DNA of 64,000 bases from positions 1-64,000 of the IMG/VR virus record IMGVR_UViG_3300031918_000015; one strand, 5' to 3'. Numbering within the stretch: the stretch's first letter is position 1; each line of letters begins with the position of its first letter. Positions 42,966-52,197 of the stretch are shown here, piece after piece. The stretch comes from a virus. Under the pieces are notes generated by a model. It made no database searches and was not told the DNA's origin. It saw nothing but the letters and a program-made list of their open reading frames with translations. The translations under genes were made by a program, and so were the position numbers.

Positions 42966-44616
42966 TATATATACTGAATACCAAATTAAAAAAGGTATAA
43001 AAAATAAATGGAAAATATTAATGGAACGTACAAACAATGTTGATATAACTAAAGATGTTGCAAAAAATAAAGGAGTTAGTGACTTTAATAAAAAGGCTAA
43101 TTATTACGTATTAGAAGATATTTTTATAAAACATTATGGCTTTGATGTAATTATAGTGCTACCTTATGGAAAAAGCTTAAATGATTTTAGAAAACTATTA
43201 CCAGCTATAAGTGTTATTTATAGGGGAGAAGTAATAGCAGAATATAGTTCTACAAAATCTAGTATTTATATGAGATACCATCTTGAAGGATTGGATATTA
43301 GTGAAATGAATGATATAAAATTTAAATGGTATCAAATGTTTAGTGATTCTAAGCAAAGAAATTATAATGGAGAAACCTTTTCGCTAGGAGAATCTGAAAA
43401 AATATATCATCCTACCCAAATAGATAAAAAGAATAACAAAATATTAATAGGTTATAGATTTAAAGTTTCTATTCCTAATGGACTTAGTTACGATTTGTTA
43501 GAAGGGAGCATAGTAGATTTGAATAAGGTATTTGGAATCTGTTCTTTGCATTTTAATGATACTGGAAATCAAACTACTATAGAAATAATGATAACTAAAT
43601 TACCTGATAAAGAAAAATTTGAACCTATTAAAGTAAAACCTTATGAATTATATTGTGGTATGACTCATTATTATAAGCCTATAATTTTAGACTTCTCTAT
43701 ATCTCCTAATGCTATTTGGGGAGGACAAGCAGGAAGTGGAAAGACAGTTTCTATGATAATGTCTGTTTTGAACTTAGTATTGCATAATGATGAAAAATCA
43801 GTTCAGCTATTTGTAACTATGCTGAGTTCAAAACAAGACCTTAAAGTTTTTAAAAAGATAAAACAATGTAAATATTATGCTAATACTTATCAAGATGCAT
43901 TAAAAGAATTGTTATTCTTAAGCAATGAAGTTACAAGGAGAAATAAACTGTTTGATAACGCAGATGAGTACGGTGGAATAGTTAATATATATGAATATAA
44001 TGATAGATTCCCAAGTAAAAAACTTCCACTAATTTATTTTTGTATAGATGAAATAGCGTCCTTTTCAGTAAACGGAACAGAAAATGATAAAAATGAAAAG
44101 AGAATGAAAGAATTATCAAGTAGTATAATGTGGCAAATTAATAGAGAAGGACGTAGTGCTGGTGTATATTGTTTACTTGCAACTCAGCGTGGAAGTGTAG
44201 CAAATCTGTCACCTGAAATTAAGAGTAATCTTGGAAATCAAATATGTTTTCATTTTTCTAATATACCTTCAGCAATGACTATACTAGGTGATGGAGAACT
44301 AGCTACTCTAGCAATAAGACAAAAACCACAAAGGGAATTTATTTGTGTTGCAGATCAAGTATATAATGGTAAGACACTTTATTTAACTACAGAAATGATG
44401 ATAAAATTTTTAAAGCCATTAATAAATATAAACAAAGAATTTATGACATTAGATAATAAAGGAAATATAGTTCAAAAAAATCAAGAAAAACTACAAGAAA
44501 TCAATGAAAATGAACAAAAAACAGAAGAAAAAGATAAAAAAGTTATTGATTTTACTAAAAAACCTGATAAATCTGAAAAAAGATGGTCTAAGTTTAAGAA
44601 ACAAAGGAGTGAATAA
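42952..44616 (+). CDS. FtsK/SpoIIIE-type DNA translocase (TcpA-like)
   Basis: This 554-residue ATPase has Walker A GGQAGSGKT (about residues 256-264), Walker B LIYFCIDE and an RGSVANLSPE/INREGRSAG region as in FtsK-type ATPases. No N-terminal membrane domain is visible, although a two-span protein is encoded directly upstream. On clostridial plasmids such proteins serve as conjugation coupling ATPases (TcpA type) or in plasmid segregation; which applies here cannot be told. The C-terminus is charged and low-complexity. The start follows AAGGAG. Confidence 0.75.
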   Translation: MELSSIYTEYQIKKGIKNKWKILMERTNNVDITKDVAKNKGVSDFNKKANYYVLEDIFIKHYGFDVIIVLPYGKSLNDFRKLLPAISVIYRGEVIAEYSSTKSSIYMRYHLEGLDISEMNDIKFKWYQMFSDSKQRNYNGETFSLGESEKIYHPTQIDKKNNKILIGYRFKVSIPNGLSYDLLEGSIVDLNKVFGICSLHFNDTGNQTTIEIMITKLPDKEKFEPIKVKPYELYCGMTHYYKPIILDFSISPNAIWGGQAGSGKTVSMIMSVLNLVLHNDEKSVQLFVTMLSSKQDLKVFKKIKQCKYYANTYQDALKELLFLSNEVTRRNKLFDNADEYGGIVNIYEYNDRFPSKKLPLIYFCIDEIASFSVNGTENDKNEKRMKELSSSIMWQINREGRSAGVYCLLATQRGSVANLSPEIKSNLGNQICFHFSNIPSAMTILGDGELATLAIRQKPQREFICVADQVYNGKTLYLTTEMMIKFLKPLININKEFMTLDNKGNIVQKNQEKLQEINENEQKTEEKDKKVIDFTKKPDKSEKRWSKFKKQRSE

Positions 44617-44618
44617 TA

Positions 44619-45245
44619 ATGATTAGGTATACTCAAAAGATTAGAAATATACTTAATTTTATAGAAACATATGGATTTATTACTACTAGGATTTGTGCCA
44701 ATTTATTTTATAAAGAAGATAAATGTAAATTAGATGTAGCAAGAAGAGTTCTTAATAGATTAGTTGATAATAAAGATATTGTAGCTAATAAAAATAGCTA
44801 TGGTAGAGAGTTGATTTATCAATTCAAAAAGAATACAGTATCAGATCATAAATATTATTTATTAAATCTTTATGCAGAAATAAACAATATAGTAACTCAG
44901 ATAGATTATTTTAAATTAGAAGAGACATGGTCTTTATCTAAAAGAAGAAGTGATGCACATATAATTTTTCACAATAATGTAAATGGAAAACTTGATTTTA
45001 ATTCTTATTTAATAGAGTTTGATAAATATCATAAAACTAATCCAACTGAAAAATATAATTCAATTTATGATACAGAAGAAGTTCAAGAATGGTATAAGGA
45101 AAATCAAGACGAAGAAGATTACTTTCCAGATGTAATTATTATAAATTATAATGGACAATGTATCAAAAGTGATAGAGCTGAATACAAGATAATAGGACTT
45201 GATTATAATTTTACTGATTTACTACAAAAGATAGTATTGCCATGA
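44619..45245 (+). CDS. Replication-relaxation-type winged-helix protein
   Basis: This 208-residue protein has an N-terminal winged helix (ILNFIETYGFITTRICANLF...) and a C-terminal alpha/beta domain, the organisation of proteins named replication-relaxation found beside FtsK/TcpA-type ATPases on plasmids and ICEs. It starts two bases after the ATPase gene with AAAGGAGTG. Probably a partner of the translocase. Confidence 0.6.
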   Translation: MIRYTQKIRNILNFIETYGFITTRICANLFYKEDKCKLDVARRVLNRLVDNKDIVANKNSYGRELIYQFKKNTVSDHKYYLLNLYAEINNIVTQIDYFKLEETWSLSKRRSDAHIIFHNNVNGKLDFNSYLIEFDKYHKTNPTEKYNSIYDTEEVQEWYKENQDEEDYFPDVIIINYNGQCIKSDRAEYKIIGLDYNFTDLLQKIVLP

Positions 45246-45251
45246 GTTAAA

Positions 45252-45280
45252 TGGGACTATGAATGTTTGTTGTAGTCCCA
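45252..45280 (+). terminator. Hairpin after the translocase operon
   Basis: TGGGACTA (45252-45259) and TAGTCCCA (45273-45280) pair perfectly. No run of T follows, so it may be an attenuator or RNA-stabilising element. Confidence 0.5.
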
Positions 45281-45329
45281 GTACATATATTTATATATGA
45301 ATAATTAATTGAGAAAGGAGAACAAACTA

Positions 45330-45497
45330 ATGACAACTGTAACTTTTAAACAATTTAAATCTGATTTTGAAAAGTATTATAAAGAAAAACTTATAGTAAT
45401 AAAAACAGAAGATGAGATGGAAATTACTATGAGCGATTTATATGATACCGACAATTACGAATTTGATTGGGAAAATAACATTATAGAAATATATTAA
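45330..45497 (+). CDS. Small acidic protein (55 residues)
   Basis: The ATG at 45330 follows AAAGGAGAACAAACTA. The protein (MTTVTFKQFKSDFEKYYKEK...) has an acidic C-terminus (DTDNYEFDWENN). No motif. It lies between the translocase operon and a membrane protein gene. Confidence 0.55.
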   Translation: MTTVTFKQFKSDFEKYYKEKLIVIKTEDEMEITMSDLYDTDNYEFDWENNIIEIY

Positions 45498-45529
45498 AAA
45501 TAATTTAAATTACAAAAGGAGAGAAAGAA

Positions 45530-46117
45530 ATGAAAAAACAAAGTATATTTAAGAAAAGTATTAAACAATCATTAATATTTAGTGGTATATTAGGATTCTT
45601 AGCAATTAATGTTCTTATGTTATATAACTCTATGGACAATATATTTGAAAGAATGGCAGTTGCTATATTAGGAGTGGGTTTATTAATACCAATGATACCT
45701 ATTATAGTTGTATTTTTGTTCAATATTGTTCTTGGTAGTCTTAAACTAATAGGATTGGATTCTAATGGTACTTGTAATGAGTTTAATACAAATATATCTA
45801 AGTCAATCTCAAAGCCTAATACAGTAGCAGACAAGCATGAACTTAAGGTTGTGACTACTGATGGTTATATGGAGTTTAATAATATACTTAAAGCTAGTGT
45901 AAAAAACAAACTAATGAATAGAGATTGTATATTAAGACTTAAATACGAATTAAACTATAGACTTGGTGTTCATATAGAAGTTTATAAGAATTTTGAATTT
46001 AAGAATGATATGCATTACATTTATACTTTGAGTAAAAGCTCTGTATTAACTAAAGACGATTATTTGTATTTAACAAACTTCATAAGTAATAATTTGATTT
46101 TACCAAAAGAAGCTTAG
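45530..46117 (+). CDS. Two-span membrane protein of unknown function
   Basis: This 195-residue protein has two hydrophobic segments (SLIFSGILGFLAINVLML and MAV..LIPMIPIIVVFLFNIVLG) followed by a soluble C-terminal domain of about 115 residues. The start follows AAAGGAGAG. It is the last gene of the plasmid-core strand; the next 1.7 kb contain no convincing gene. Function unknown. Confidence 0.6.
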   Translation: MKKQSIFKKSIKQSLIFSGILGFLAINVLMLYNSMDNIFERMAVAILGVGLLIPMIPIIVVFLFNIVLGSLKLIGLDSNGTCNEFNTNISKSISKPNTVADKHELKVVTTDGYMEFNNILKASVKNKLMNRDCILRLKYELNYRLGVHIEVYKNFEFKNDMHYIYTLSKSSVLTKDDYLYLTNFISNNLILPKEA

Positions 46118-46648
46118 TTTTTCTTTGGTCTAGCAGATATTACTTCAAGTAGGTGAGAAATAGATTATTGTATTTGATTTTTGGATTATCCACTAGCATT
46201 TATATTCTATTCTTCTCCTTACTTTTATCCTACATATAGTTAGTTTGAGGATTATGTTTAATATATCAGTTAAACTAGTCCTTTTATTTTGTACTTATTT
46301 ATAATATGTTTTAGTAGTCTATTTCAATTGTATTTTTATTTGTAGTATTATATATCATTGACTCATTGACTATTGAAGGGTTTAAAACCAGTCATAGCCG
46401 ACTTGAATTTATTCAATAAGATAATAAAAGTAATAGGGGGAGAGAGAATAGAAGTAATAAGACCGAAAAACGGAATCATTCACCTAAGGAATTGAATTGC
46501 GACTTGCGTTCTATATTCTATTTGAGATTGTATACATTAATAGTATTAACCATTAGATAAATTTCTATACATTAAATATTATTAATTTGTAAATTATTTT
46601 TAAGGACTGGCATATAATATATAAAATGATTGATTTGAGGTATAAATT

Positions 46649-46747
46649 ATGAGTGATGAGGAAGATTATAAATTAGTAGTTAACACAAGTTTTATTTTAG
46701 ATAATGATGTAGAGCTGACTATTGTTTTTTGCAAAGTAAAAGTGTAA
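46649..46747 (+). CDS. Possible 32-residue acidic peptide
   Basis: MSDEEDYKLVVNTSFILDND... follows TTTGAGGTATAAATT. The ribosome site is weak; may be a remnant. Confidence 0.3.
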   Translation: MSDEEDYKLVVNTSFILDNDVELTIVFCKVKV

Positions 46748-47484
46748 CATTATGCAATACAACTAATTGGAATTATCATCTTTGCATTTGCAGGTTAAGA
46801 AATGGATTGTGGCATATTTATTAAGAGCTCAAGGAGAAAGAATGCTTATACTCCGTGGTTTCACTCTTAACCTAATAATACATATGCCAGACGGTAATTA
46901 AGAACCTTCAAAATATTCTATAACTATTGGAAATATCTTAATAGAAAAATCATTGCGTTTTGTTACACTTTGCTATTGCACTATACACTATTAAGAATAT
47001 AAACATTGATACATTAAATAAACTAAATAAGGATAGTATAATCAATCTAATAATGTTCAAATGGTATATGTATACTATCTATGATGTAGTGGATTGTTTA
47101 GGAGAAAAATATGTTATTGTAGGCAAGACTAAAAAGAAAATAGAATTGGTTAGATATAATATTAAGAAAGAAACAAGACAAATGCAAAATGTAGAATAGA
47201 TATATGGTTTTTAATACTTTATTACTTGAAGTAGTTAAAGGGTTTTTAATAACTTGTTATATTATTTATTCTACATTTATATAAGGCTAGGGTAGTATGT
47301 AGGTACTTATATTTTAGATTTAAAAAGTACGCCCCCTCCCTATGCTTCTATTATTGCAAATTCTATTTACCATAATTTACATCTATAAATAATTAGTAGT
47401 TTAGTATATAATTCAGTTGTGTAAAGTTTTTTGATTATTTATTAATCTTTATTTTTAATAAATTTAATCTTTTACCCTTATAGT

Positions 47485-47517
47485 AAGATTGTCTGTAAAA
47501 GGACAGTCTTATTTTTA
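47485..47517 (+). terminator. Intrinsic terminator
   Basis: TAAGATTGTC (47485-47494) and GACAGTCTTA (47503-47512) form a 10-bp stem (one G-U) followed by TTTTTATG. Confidence 0.75.
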
Positions 47518-47744
47518 TGTTTATTTTTAACTGTTGATATTTTATAGTTATTATTGATTGTACAAGCTCCATGTGTAGATTTTTAATAGGGTATTTTAGT
47601 TTTTAGGTAAATAGTAGTTGTGTGATAGGAGAGTAGTATTAGAATTGATGTGAAAGTTGTTATATTTAATTTTTAGAATTTAGTATTTTTAGTTTGGAAT
47701 TATAATTCACGATATCAACATTTAAATAAATTAATAGAATCAAG

Positions 47745-47773
47745 TTGACAATCATTATTAAAAGTTATAATAT
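47745..47773 (+). promoter_or_regulatory. Sigma-A promoter flanked by two exact motif copies
   Basis: TTGACA (47745-47750) and TAATAT (47768-47773), 17 bases apart. AAATAAATTAATAGAA lies upstream (47724-47739) and AAACAAATTAATAGAA downstream (47819-47834). Confidence 0.8.
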
Positions 47774-47850
47774 AGGAGTTGGACAAGTGTTTCTATTTGT
47801 TCAAAAGGGTTTACAGTGAAACAAATTAATAGAAGAAAGAGAGTGGTTTT

Positions 47851-48633
47851 ATGGGAAACAAATTAGAAAAGGACAAGCTAGAAAGAATGGGTATGAGTAA
47901 AATAATGAGATGCTGTGAAAAGGAGGCTACAATAATTGAATATAATTCAGCTATTGATATAGTAGTTATGTTCAAGGAAACAGGAGAATTAAAAAACACG
48001 ACTTATGGATGTTTTAAAAATGGATCAATAAAAAGTCACTTTTCACCAACAGTTTATGAAGTAGGAATAGTTGGACTAGAGAAAACTAAAAATGGGAATG
48101 ATGTTTTTTATAATAGTTATACCATTTGGCATGGTATGATAGAACGTTGTTATAGTAAAAAATATAAAGATAAACATTTGACATATAAAAATGTAACTTG
48201 TTGTGATGAATGGTTATGTTATAAAAACTTTAAAGAGTGGTATAATGATAATCATTACGAAGTAGAAGGACAAAGAATGGCTCTAGATAAAGATATTTTG
48301 GTTAAGGGTAATAAAATATACAGTCCAGAAACTTGTGTTTTTGTACCACAAAGAATAAATGTATTATTTACTAAATGTAATAGGACAAGAGGAATATATC
48401 CAATAGGAGTTAATTATTTTAAAATAGAAAACAAGTATAGAGCACAATGTAATTGTGATAAAAAAGGAAATATAACAATAGGTTTGTTTAATAATACTGA
48501 TGATGCTTTTTATAAAGGTTACAAACCATTTAAAGAAAAATATATAAAAGAAATTGCTGATGAATACAAAGATAAGATACCAAATAAGTTATTTAATGCT
48601 ATGTACAATTGGAAAGTGGAAATTACTGATTAA
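47851..48633 (+). CDS. Homing-endonuclease-like / AP2-type DNA-binding protein
   Basis: This 260-residue protein matches a widespread phage family with the pattern SYTIWHGMIERCYSKKY...YKNVTCCDEWLCYKNFKEW, LDKDILVKGNKIYSPETCVFVPQ..N, then a short AP2-like domain (GIYPIGVNYFKIENKYRAQC). Members are usually found as mobile homing genes or as DNA-binding parts of them. A strong terminator follows. The start follows AGAGAGTGG; the promoter has motif copies on both sides. Confidence 0.65.
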   Translation: MGNKLEKDKLERMGMSKIMRCCEKEATIIEYNSAIDIVVMFKETGELKNTTYGCFKNGSIKSHFSPTVYEVGIVGLEKTKNGNDVFYNSYTIWHGMIERCYSKKYKDKHLTYKNVTCCDEWLCYKNFKEWYNDNHYEVEGQRMALDKDILVKGNKIYSPETCVFVPQRINVLFTKCNRTRGIYPIGVNYFKIENKYRAQCNCDKKGNITIGLFNNTDDAFYKGYKPFKEKYIKEIADEYKDKIPNKLFNAMYNWKVEITD

Positions 48634-48657
48634 AATACATATTTAATAAATTAATGC

Positions 48658-48702
48658 AAATAGGCATTGCGAATAAAGCCTTTCGTAATGCCTATTTTTT
48701 GA
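48658..48702 (+). terminator. Strong bidirectional terminator
   Basis: AATAGGCATTGCGAA and TTCGTAATGCCTATT (one G-U pair) form about a 15-bp stem followed by TTTTGAG. An A-run on the other side would also stop minus-strand transcripts. Confidence 0.8.
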
Positions 48703-49557
48703 GTGGATTAAAATAGGTGTTAGAGTAGTAATACCAATGGTTTAAAGATGTTTATATAGCGTAGAATAGTAGTGGTTAATCGGTGTTACATAGTACGTAT
48801 CGTTCAATAGGTTAGTGTCACTAGGTTTGAGGGTTATTAGGTTTAATTATTTGGTAATTATAGTTTATTTATTTTATGTCAGACGTTGGTATTACTGGGG
48901 TTGACGATCACTCTTACGATGTTAATGTTCGTGTTTTTAGCCTTCGTTACCAAAATTGTCCATATAGACGAGTACAACACATCAGCGTTCAATCTCTGAA
49001 CATGACTTACCAAAATATGTATTATACGCCCCCATCCAAGCAATACGCTCATTCCAATTCCATCCAATTGAACCAACAAACATAAATATACCATTTTTTA
49101 CACCATCAAACCTATGAAACCAAGTCATACCAACGGTTTCAGCTTAACAGTGTGAAATACATATTTCATATATAAACATATCCTAATAATTGGTAACTAA
49201 TTTACTGCTTTTATGAGTTGCAGATACTTTAATATTATCCAATTAGCATCTTAAAATCAATTTCATATCAACTTATATTGGATTACTGAAAACTGGTGAC
49301 ATTTTCAAAACACGAACACTTTTTGTATATAGTTGTTTATTTTTCGTTTTAAAGTTTAAAAGCTACTGCAATGTGTTCTATCTGTACTATATCAAGTAGT
49401 ACACTATTATCAATACATAAATATAACTATAATAGCACATAGTTTTAATAACTACATGATGTTAATATACATATAATAACATCCTAAATATAAGCAAATA
49501 AAATAGAGTAGTATGTTTCAACTACTCTCATATAATATTATATTAATTTATTATGTA
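48703..49557. other. 855-base intergenic region with a shared repeat
   Basis: No gene with a ribosome site was found. The segment 48860-49140 is less AT-rich than its surroundings and open in several frames, including 48876-49085 (MSDVGITGVDDHSYDV...) with no ribosome site, and its complement. It may be a decayed foreign fragment. It contains the second copy of the 27-base repeat. Confidence 0.5.
48876..48902 (+). repeat. 27-base repeat, second copy
   Basis: ATGTCAGACGTTGGTATTAC then TGGGGTT matches the copy on the minus strand at 29342-29367 with one difference. Confidence 0.7.
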
Positions 49558-50520
49558 TTAACCTTGATATGCTTGTCTAACTTCAATGGCTTTTTCAATT
49601 GTATCATAATGTCCTAAATAAATATGCTTACCATTAATTTGAAATTCAACTTTCCATCTGTCTTTATTATTTCCACTTCCTTTAAATACACCTTTGACAC
49701 CATGCTCATTGCCTTTCTTTCTAGGTGTATATTGTTTAACTTCATATTCTCCATGTTCATCAATTCCATACTGTGTACCATACTGTGTATATAGATGACG
49801 TTGAGGTGCAAACTCTTTCATATAATAAACCTCAGCTTTTAATCTTTCTTTTATTGCATCTTCTTTATTATTATATTCACCTAATGATATTACTTTACTT
49901 TTAACAGTTATATTTGCTTGCCAAGTATCTCTCTGTTTAATATAGCATATTCCTATTATTCCAGTAGTATTTGTTTTAGATAAACTATTATTCATTCCAT
50001 TTTCTTGTGGTGTACAGATTCTAAGATTTCCCTTTCTATTATCTAAAGGATTATGGTTAATATGATCAACAACTAGATTATCATCATTACAATTCATTAG
50101 TAATCTATGTAGCCAAGTATTTCCAGAATGCACATGTAAATTAACTTCACAATTCCATTTATATTCTTTTAATTTATCAACATCTTCAATATCAATAATT
50201 GCTCTAGCTTTTTCATAACACTTAGTATCATACATTACTATCTCTGCATAATCTTCATACAATACTATTTCATTAGAATCATAATGACTTCTATTAGGAT
50301 TAGAATCAGTTATTTTACCATTATATCTAAGCTGATTAATATGCCTCATACAATATCCATTAGCACGAGAAAATTTTTCACATCCTTCAACTTTACATTT
50401 TGGAGTATCTTTTTTAAGTTCACCATTGTAAAGTAACTTTTGATAGCAACCACTACAATATCCACGAGCATGAATAACTTTCTCCTTTCCGCAGTTTTTA
50501 CAAATTTGTTTTTCTTTCAT
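49558..50520 (-). CDS. HNH homing endonuclease with zinc fingers and AP2 repeats
   Basis: This 320-residue protein has two zinc modules (CKNCGKEK...CSGCYQ and CKVEGCEK...CMRH), an HNH core (VVDHINHNPLDNRKGNLRICTPQENGMNN) and two AP2-type DNA-binding segments (GIIGICYIKQRDTWQANITV and GVKGVFKGSGNNKDRWKVEF). This is a typical phage homing endonuclease. It has a sigma-A promoter (50567-50595) and motif copies on either side, so it is a self-standing unit running against its neighbours. Confidence 0.85.
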   Translation of the reverse strand: MKEKQICKNCGKEKVIHARGYCSGCYQKLLYNGELKKDTPKCKVEGCEKFSRANGYCMRHINQLRYNGKITDSNPNRSHYDSNEIVLYEDYAEIVMYDTKCYEKARAIIDIEDVDKLKEYKWNCEVNLHVHSGNTWLHRLLMNCNDDNLVVDHINHNPLDNRKGNLRICTPQENGMNNSLSKTNTTGIIGICYIKQRDTWQANITVKSKVISLGEYNNKEDAIKERLKAEVYYMKEFAPQRHLYTQYGTQYGIDEHGEYEVKQYTPRKKGNEHGVKGVFKGSGNNKDRWKVEFQINGKHIYLGHYDTIEKAIEVRQAYQG

Positions 50521-50566
50521 AATTTATCAATTCCTTTCTTATTTATATTAATTTATTGTCAAATTA

Positions 50567-50595
50567 ATTTTATCATATTTAGAATTAGTTTGCAA
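50567..50595 (-). promoter_or_regulatory. Sigma-A promoter of the HNH/AP2 gene
   Basis: TTGCAA (50590-50595) and TAAAAT (50567-50572) on the minus strand are 17 bases apart. Near motif copies lie upstream (about 50605) and downstream (about 50549). Confidence 0.7.
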
Positions 50596-50639
50596 TGATT
50601 TTGTTAATTTATTAAAGATATGATAAAATACTATTATAA

Positions 50640-50960
50640 CCAACTAAACAACCTCATACAAAACCAAACAATCAACACATCCAATTGCATTACTACTATT
50701 AATAAGACTCAACACAGTGTCAATATGAAGCACAACATATGAATAACTAACAATGCCATAAACATATAACAGATATACTAAATCATCTTATACAATAGAT
50801 ATAACAACTCAATAACTGGAATGAATACGTCAATACATCTTATATAAGCAACTAATAATAACAATGCAATTACACTAGCATATAGATACAACAATATACA
50901 GACTCTAAGAACGTCATTGTATTGGATATAATAGAGTACATATACTTATAATAATTTTAT
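50640..50960. other. G-poor gene-free segment
   Basis: The plus strand of these 320 bases is rich in A, C and T and nearly lacks runs of G. No coding frame with a ribosome site was found on either strand. It could be an untranslated or antisense transcript region. Confidence 0.35.
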
Positions 50961-50977
50961 TTACTTATATTAATTTA

Positions 50978-51006
50978 TTGACTTTACATAAGAATAAGAG
51001 TATAAT
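50978..51006 (+). promoter_or_regulatory. Sigma-A promoter for small hydrophobic peptide
   Basis: TTGACT (50978-50983) and TATAAT (51001-51006), 17 bases apart. A reversed motif copy (TATTAATTTATT) abuts the -35 box. Confidence 0.8.
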
Positions 51007-51063
51007 TAAAGATGTGGTAAGGGATTACAACTTTACCAAATAAATATAAGTGGGTGGTAAAAT

Positions 51064-51195
51064 GTGATAAAAAGAATGGAGAGAAGGAAACAACAAAGGA
51101 ACGACAAAAGAGGTTCAATACTTTTCATATTAGCAATTATAAATACGTTGATTGGAGTCATAACATTTATAATTAATAATATATTCAAAAAGTAA
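51064..51195 (+). CDS. Small membrane peptide, basic N-terminus (43 residues)
   Basis: A GTG start (after GGTGG) gives MIKRMERRKQQRNDKRGSIL followed by a hydrophobic stretch (FILAIINTLIGVITFIINNI) and FKK. A basic arm plus one membrane span and a terminator-like hairpin (51210-51235) resemble type I toxins. A consensus promoter lies 60 bases upstream. Confidence 0.55.
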   Translation: MIKRMERRKQQRNDKRGSILFILAIINTLIGVITFIINNIFKK

Positions 51196-51328
51196 TAAAC
51201 CTCAAACCTTTTGGGAATCACTTAAAAAGTGGTTTCCACTCTTAAAATTCTTTGATATCATTATAATATATAAATATAAACTAATCAATAGTTAATAATA
51301 TCTATTTAATAAAGGAGGTATAAAGAAT

Positions 51329-51415
51329 ATGAATAAAGATACTAAGCAGAATATAACAATAATCTTAATAGTAATAAGTATAATATTATCAATCATAAAT
51401 TTAATATACAAATAG
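51329..51415 (+). CDS. Small hydrophobic peptide (28 residues)
   Basis: MNKDTKQNITIILIVISIIL... continues to LIYK, with one membrane span. The ATG follows AAAGGAGGTATAAAGAAT, an excellent ribosome site. A GGTTGC/GCAATCC hairpin follows the stop. Possibly a toxin or holin-like peptide, paired with the one at 51064. Confidence 0.55.
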   Translation: MNKDTKQNITIILIVISIILSIINLIYK

Positions 51416-51494
51416 GGTTGCTTTATGCAATCCAGTACATAATTGATAATAAAATCATCTAATAGAAATATTAACAAATTAACACAAATACTTC

Positions 51495-51523
51495 TTGACT
51501 TTAATATGCAACAAGTGTAATAT
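51495..51523 (+). promoter_or_regulatory. Sigma-A promoter of the recoded/broken gene
   Basis: TTGACT (51495-51500) and TAATAT (51518-51523), 17 bases apart. An AACAAATTAACA variant lies upstream and an exact motif copy downstream (51546-51555). Confidence 0.75.
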
Positions 51524-51575
51524 AAGAGATAAGAAGTACATGAACAAATTAATAGAACGAAAGGAAGTTATAATT

Positions 51576-52136
51576 ATGAAAACTAAACAATAATATGTAA
51601 GTGAAATAGAAAAAGAATGTATTGAAGCAAGAATTGAATTCTCTGACATTATAAAAAATCAATTTGAAGGTGAATGGTTTGAATATGTAATTAACGGAAT
51701 TAAAGATGGTGGAAAAATATCTCAAGAGATTTTTGAAAGTTTAGACGAATTACAAAAGTACTATCTAAATAAACATTTTATGTTACAAGGAGTTAATATA
51801 ATAGAAGAAAATAAAGTTGAAGAAGAAACTGTAGAAGAAATTAAAATTGAAGTTGTTAAATATAATAAAGGAATGTATGTTTAAACCGTTGAAGGAAAAG
51901 AAGTTGAAATAGAAAATATGATTTTTGGAATATATGAGAATACTGAAGATACATATGAAAAACAAAATAAATGGTTTATAATAGATTTGAAATCAGGAAT
52001 TTCAATTGCTCATGGATCAACTGAAGAAGAAGCGTTAAATGATGCAAAATTAAATATGGTTATGTTTAAAGAGAAACAACTAGAAGATTCCTATAAAGAA
52101 ATGATTGAAAAATTTGAGCTATTAAAAGTAAGTTAA
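51576..52136 (+). pseudogene. Gene with two in-frame TAA codons (186-codon frame)
   Basis: The frame starts MKTKQ after AAAGGAAG, meets TAA at 51591-51593, continues YVSEIEKECIEARIEFSDII..., meets a second TAA at 51882-51884 (after GMYV) and continues TVEGKEVEIENMIFGIYE... to a TAA at 52134-52136. Both parts keep codon use and hydrophilic character of a real protein, and no frameshift is needed. The protein would be acidic, about 186 residues. It is either a recent pseudogene with two nonsense mutations (TAA is one change from CAA) or a gene read through at TAA. From 51918 the last 72 residues could also be made alone. Confidence 0.65.
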
Positions 52137-52197
52137 ATATAATATTATCAAGTTAAACAAACTAAAAACAAAATAAATTAATAGGAGTGATTTTAAA

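Larger units (their letters stand above)
46118..47723. other. Gene-poor region, probably decayed
   Basis: About 1.6 kb with only short or weak frames: 46649-46747 (ribosome site GAGG, 32 residues), a 19-codon frame around 46850 with AAGGAGA, and an ATG-less frame at 46960-47199 with no ribosome site. A nested hairpin (46810-46817 with 46882-46889, 46821-46827 with 46864-46870) encloses the ribosome site of the 19-codon frame. A terminator lies at 47485-47517. The rest shows nothing I can interpret. Confidence 0.5.

Noticed and set aside
46960-47199. 79-codon open frame on the plus strand
   Set aside because: It starts with TTG, has no ribosome site or promoter, and lies in a region full of stops; treated as chance or remnant.
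47300-47345. G-quadruplex-like run on the minus strand
   Set aside because: AGGGAGGGGG has only two G runs and no partner runs within a usable distance.
48876-49094. Overlapping open frames on both strands (about 70 residues each)
   Set aside because: Neither has a ribosome site and neither resembles a known protein. The region is less AT-rich, which makes spurious frames longer.
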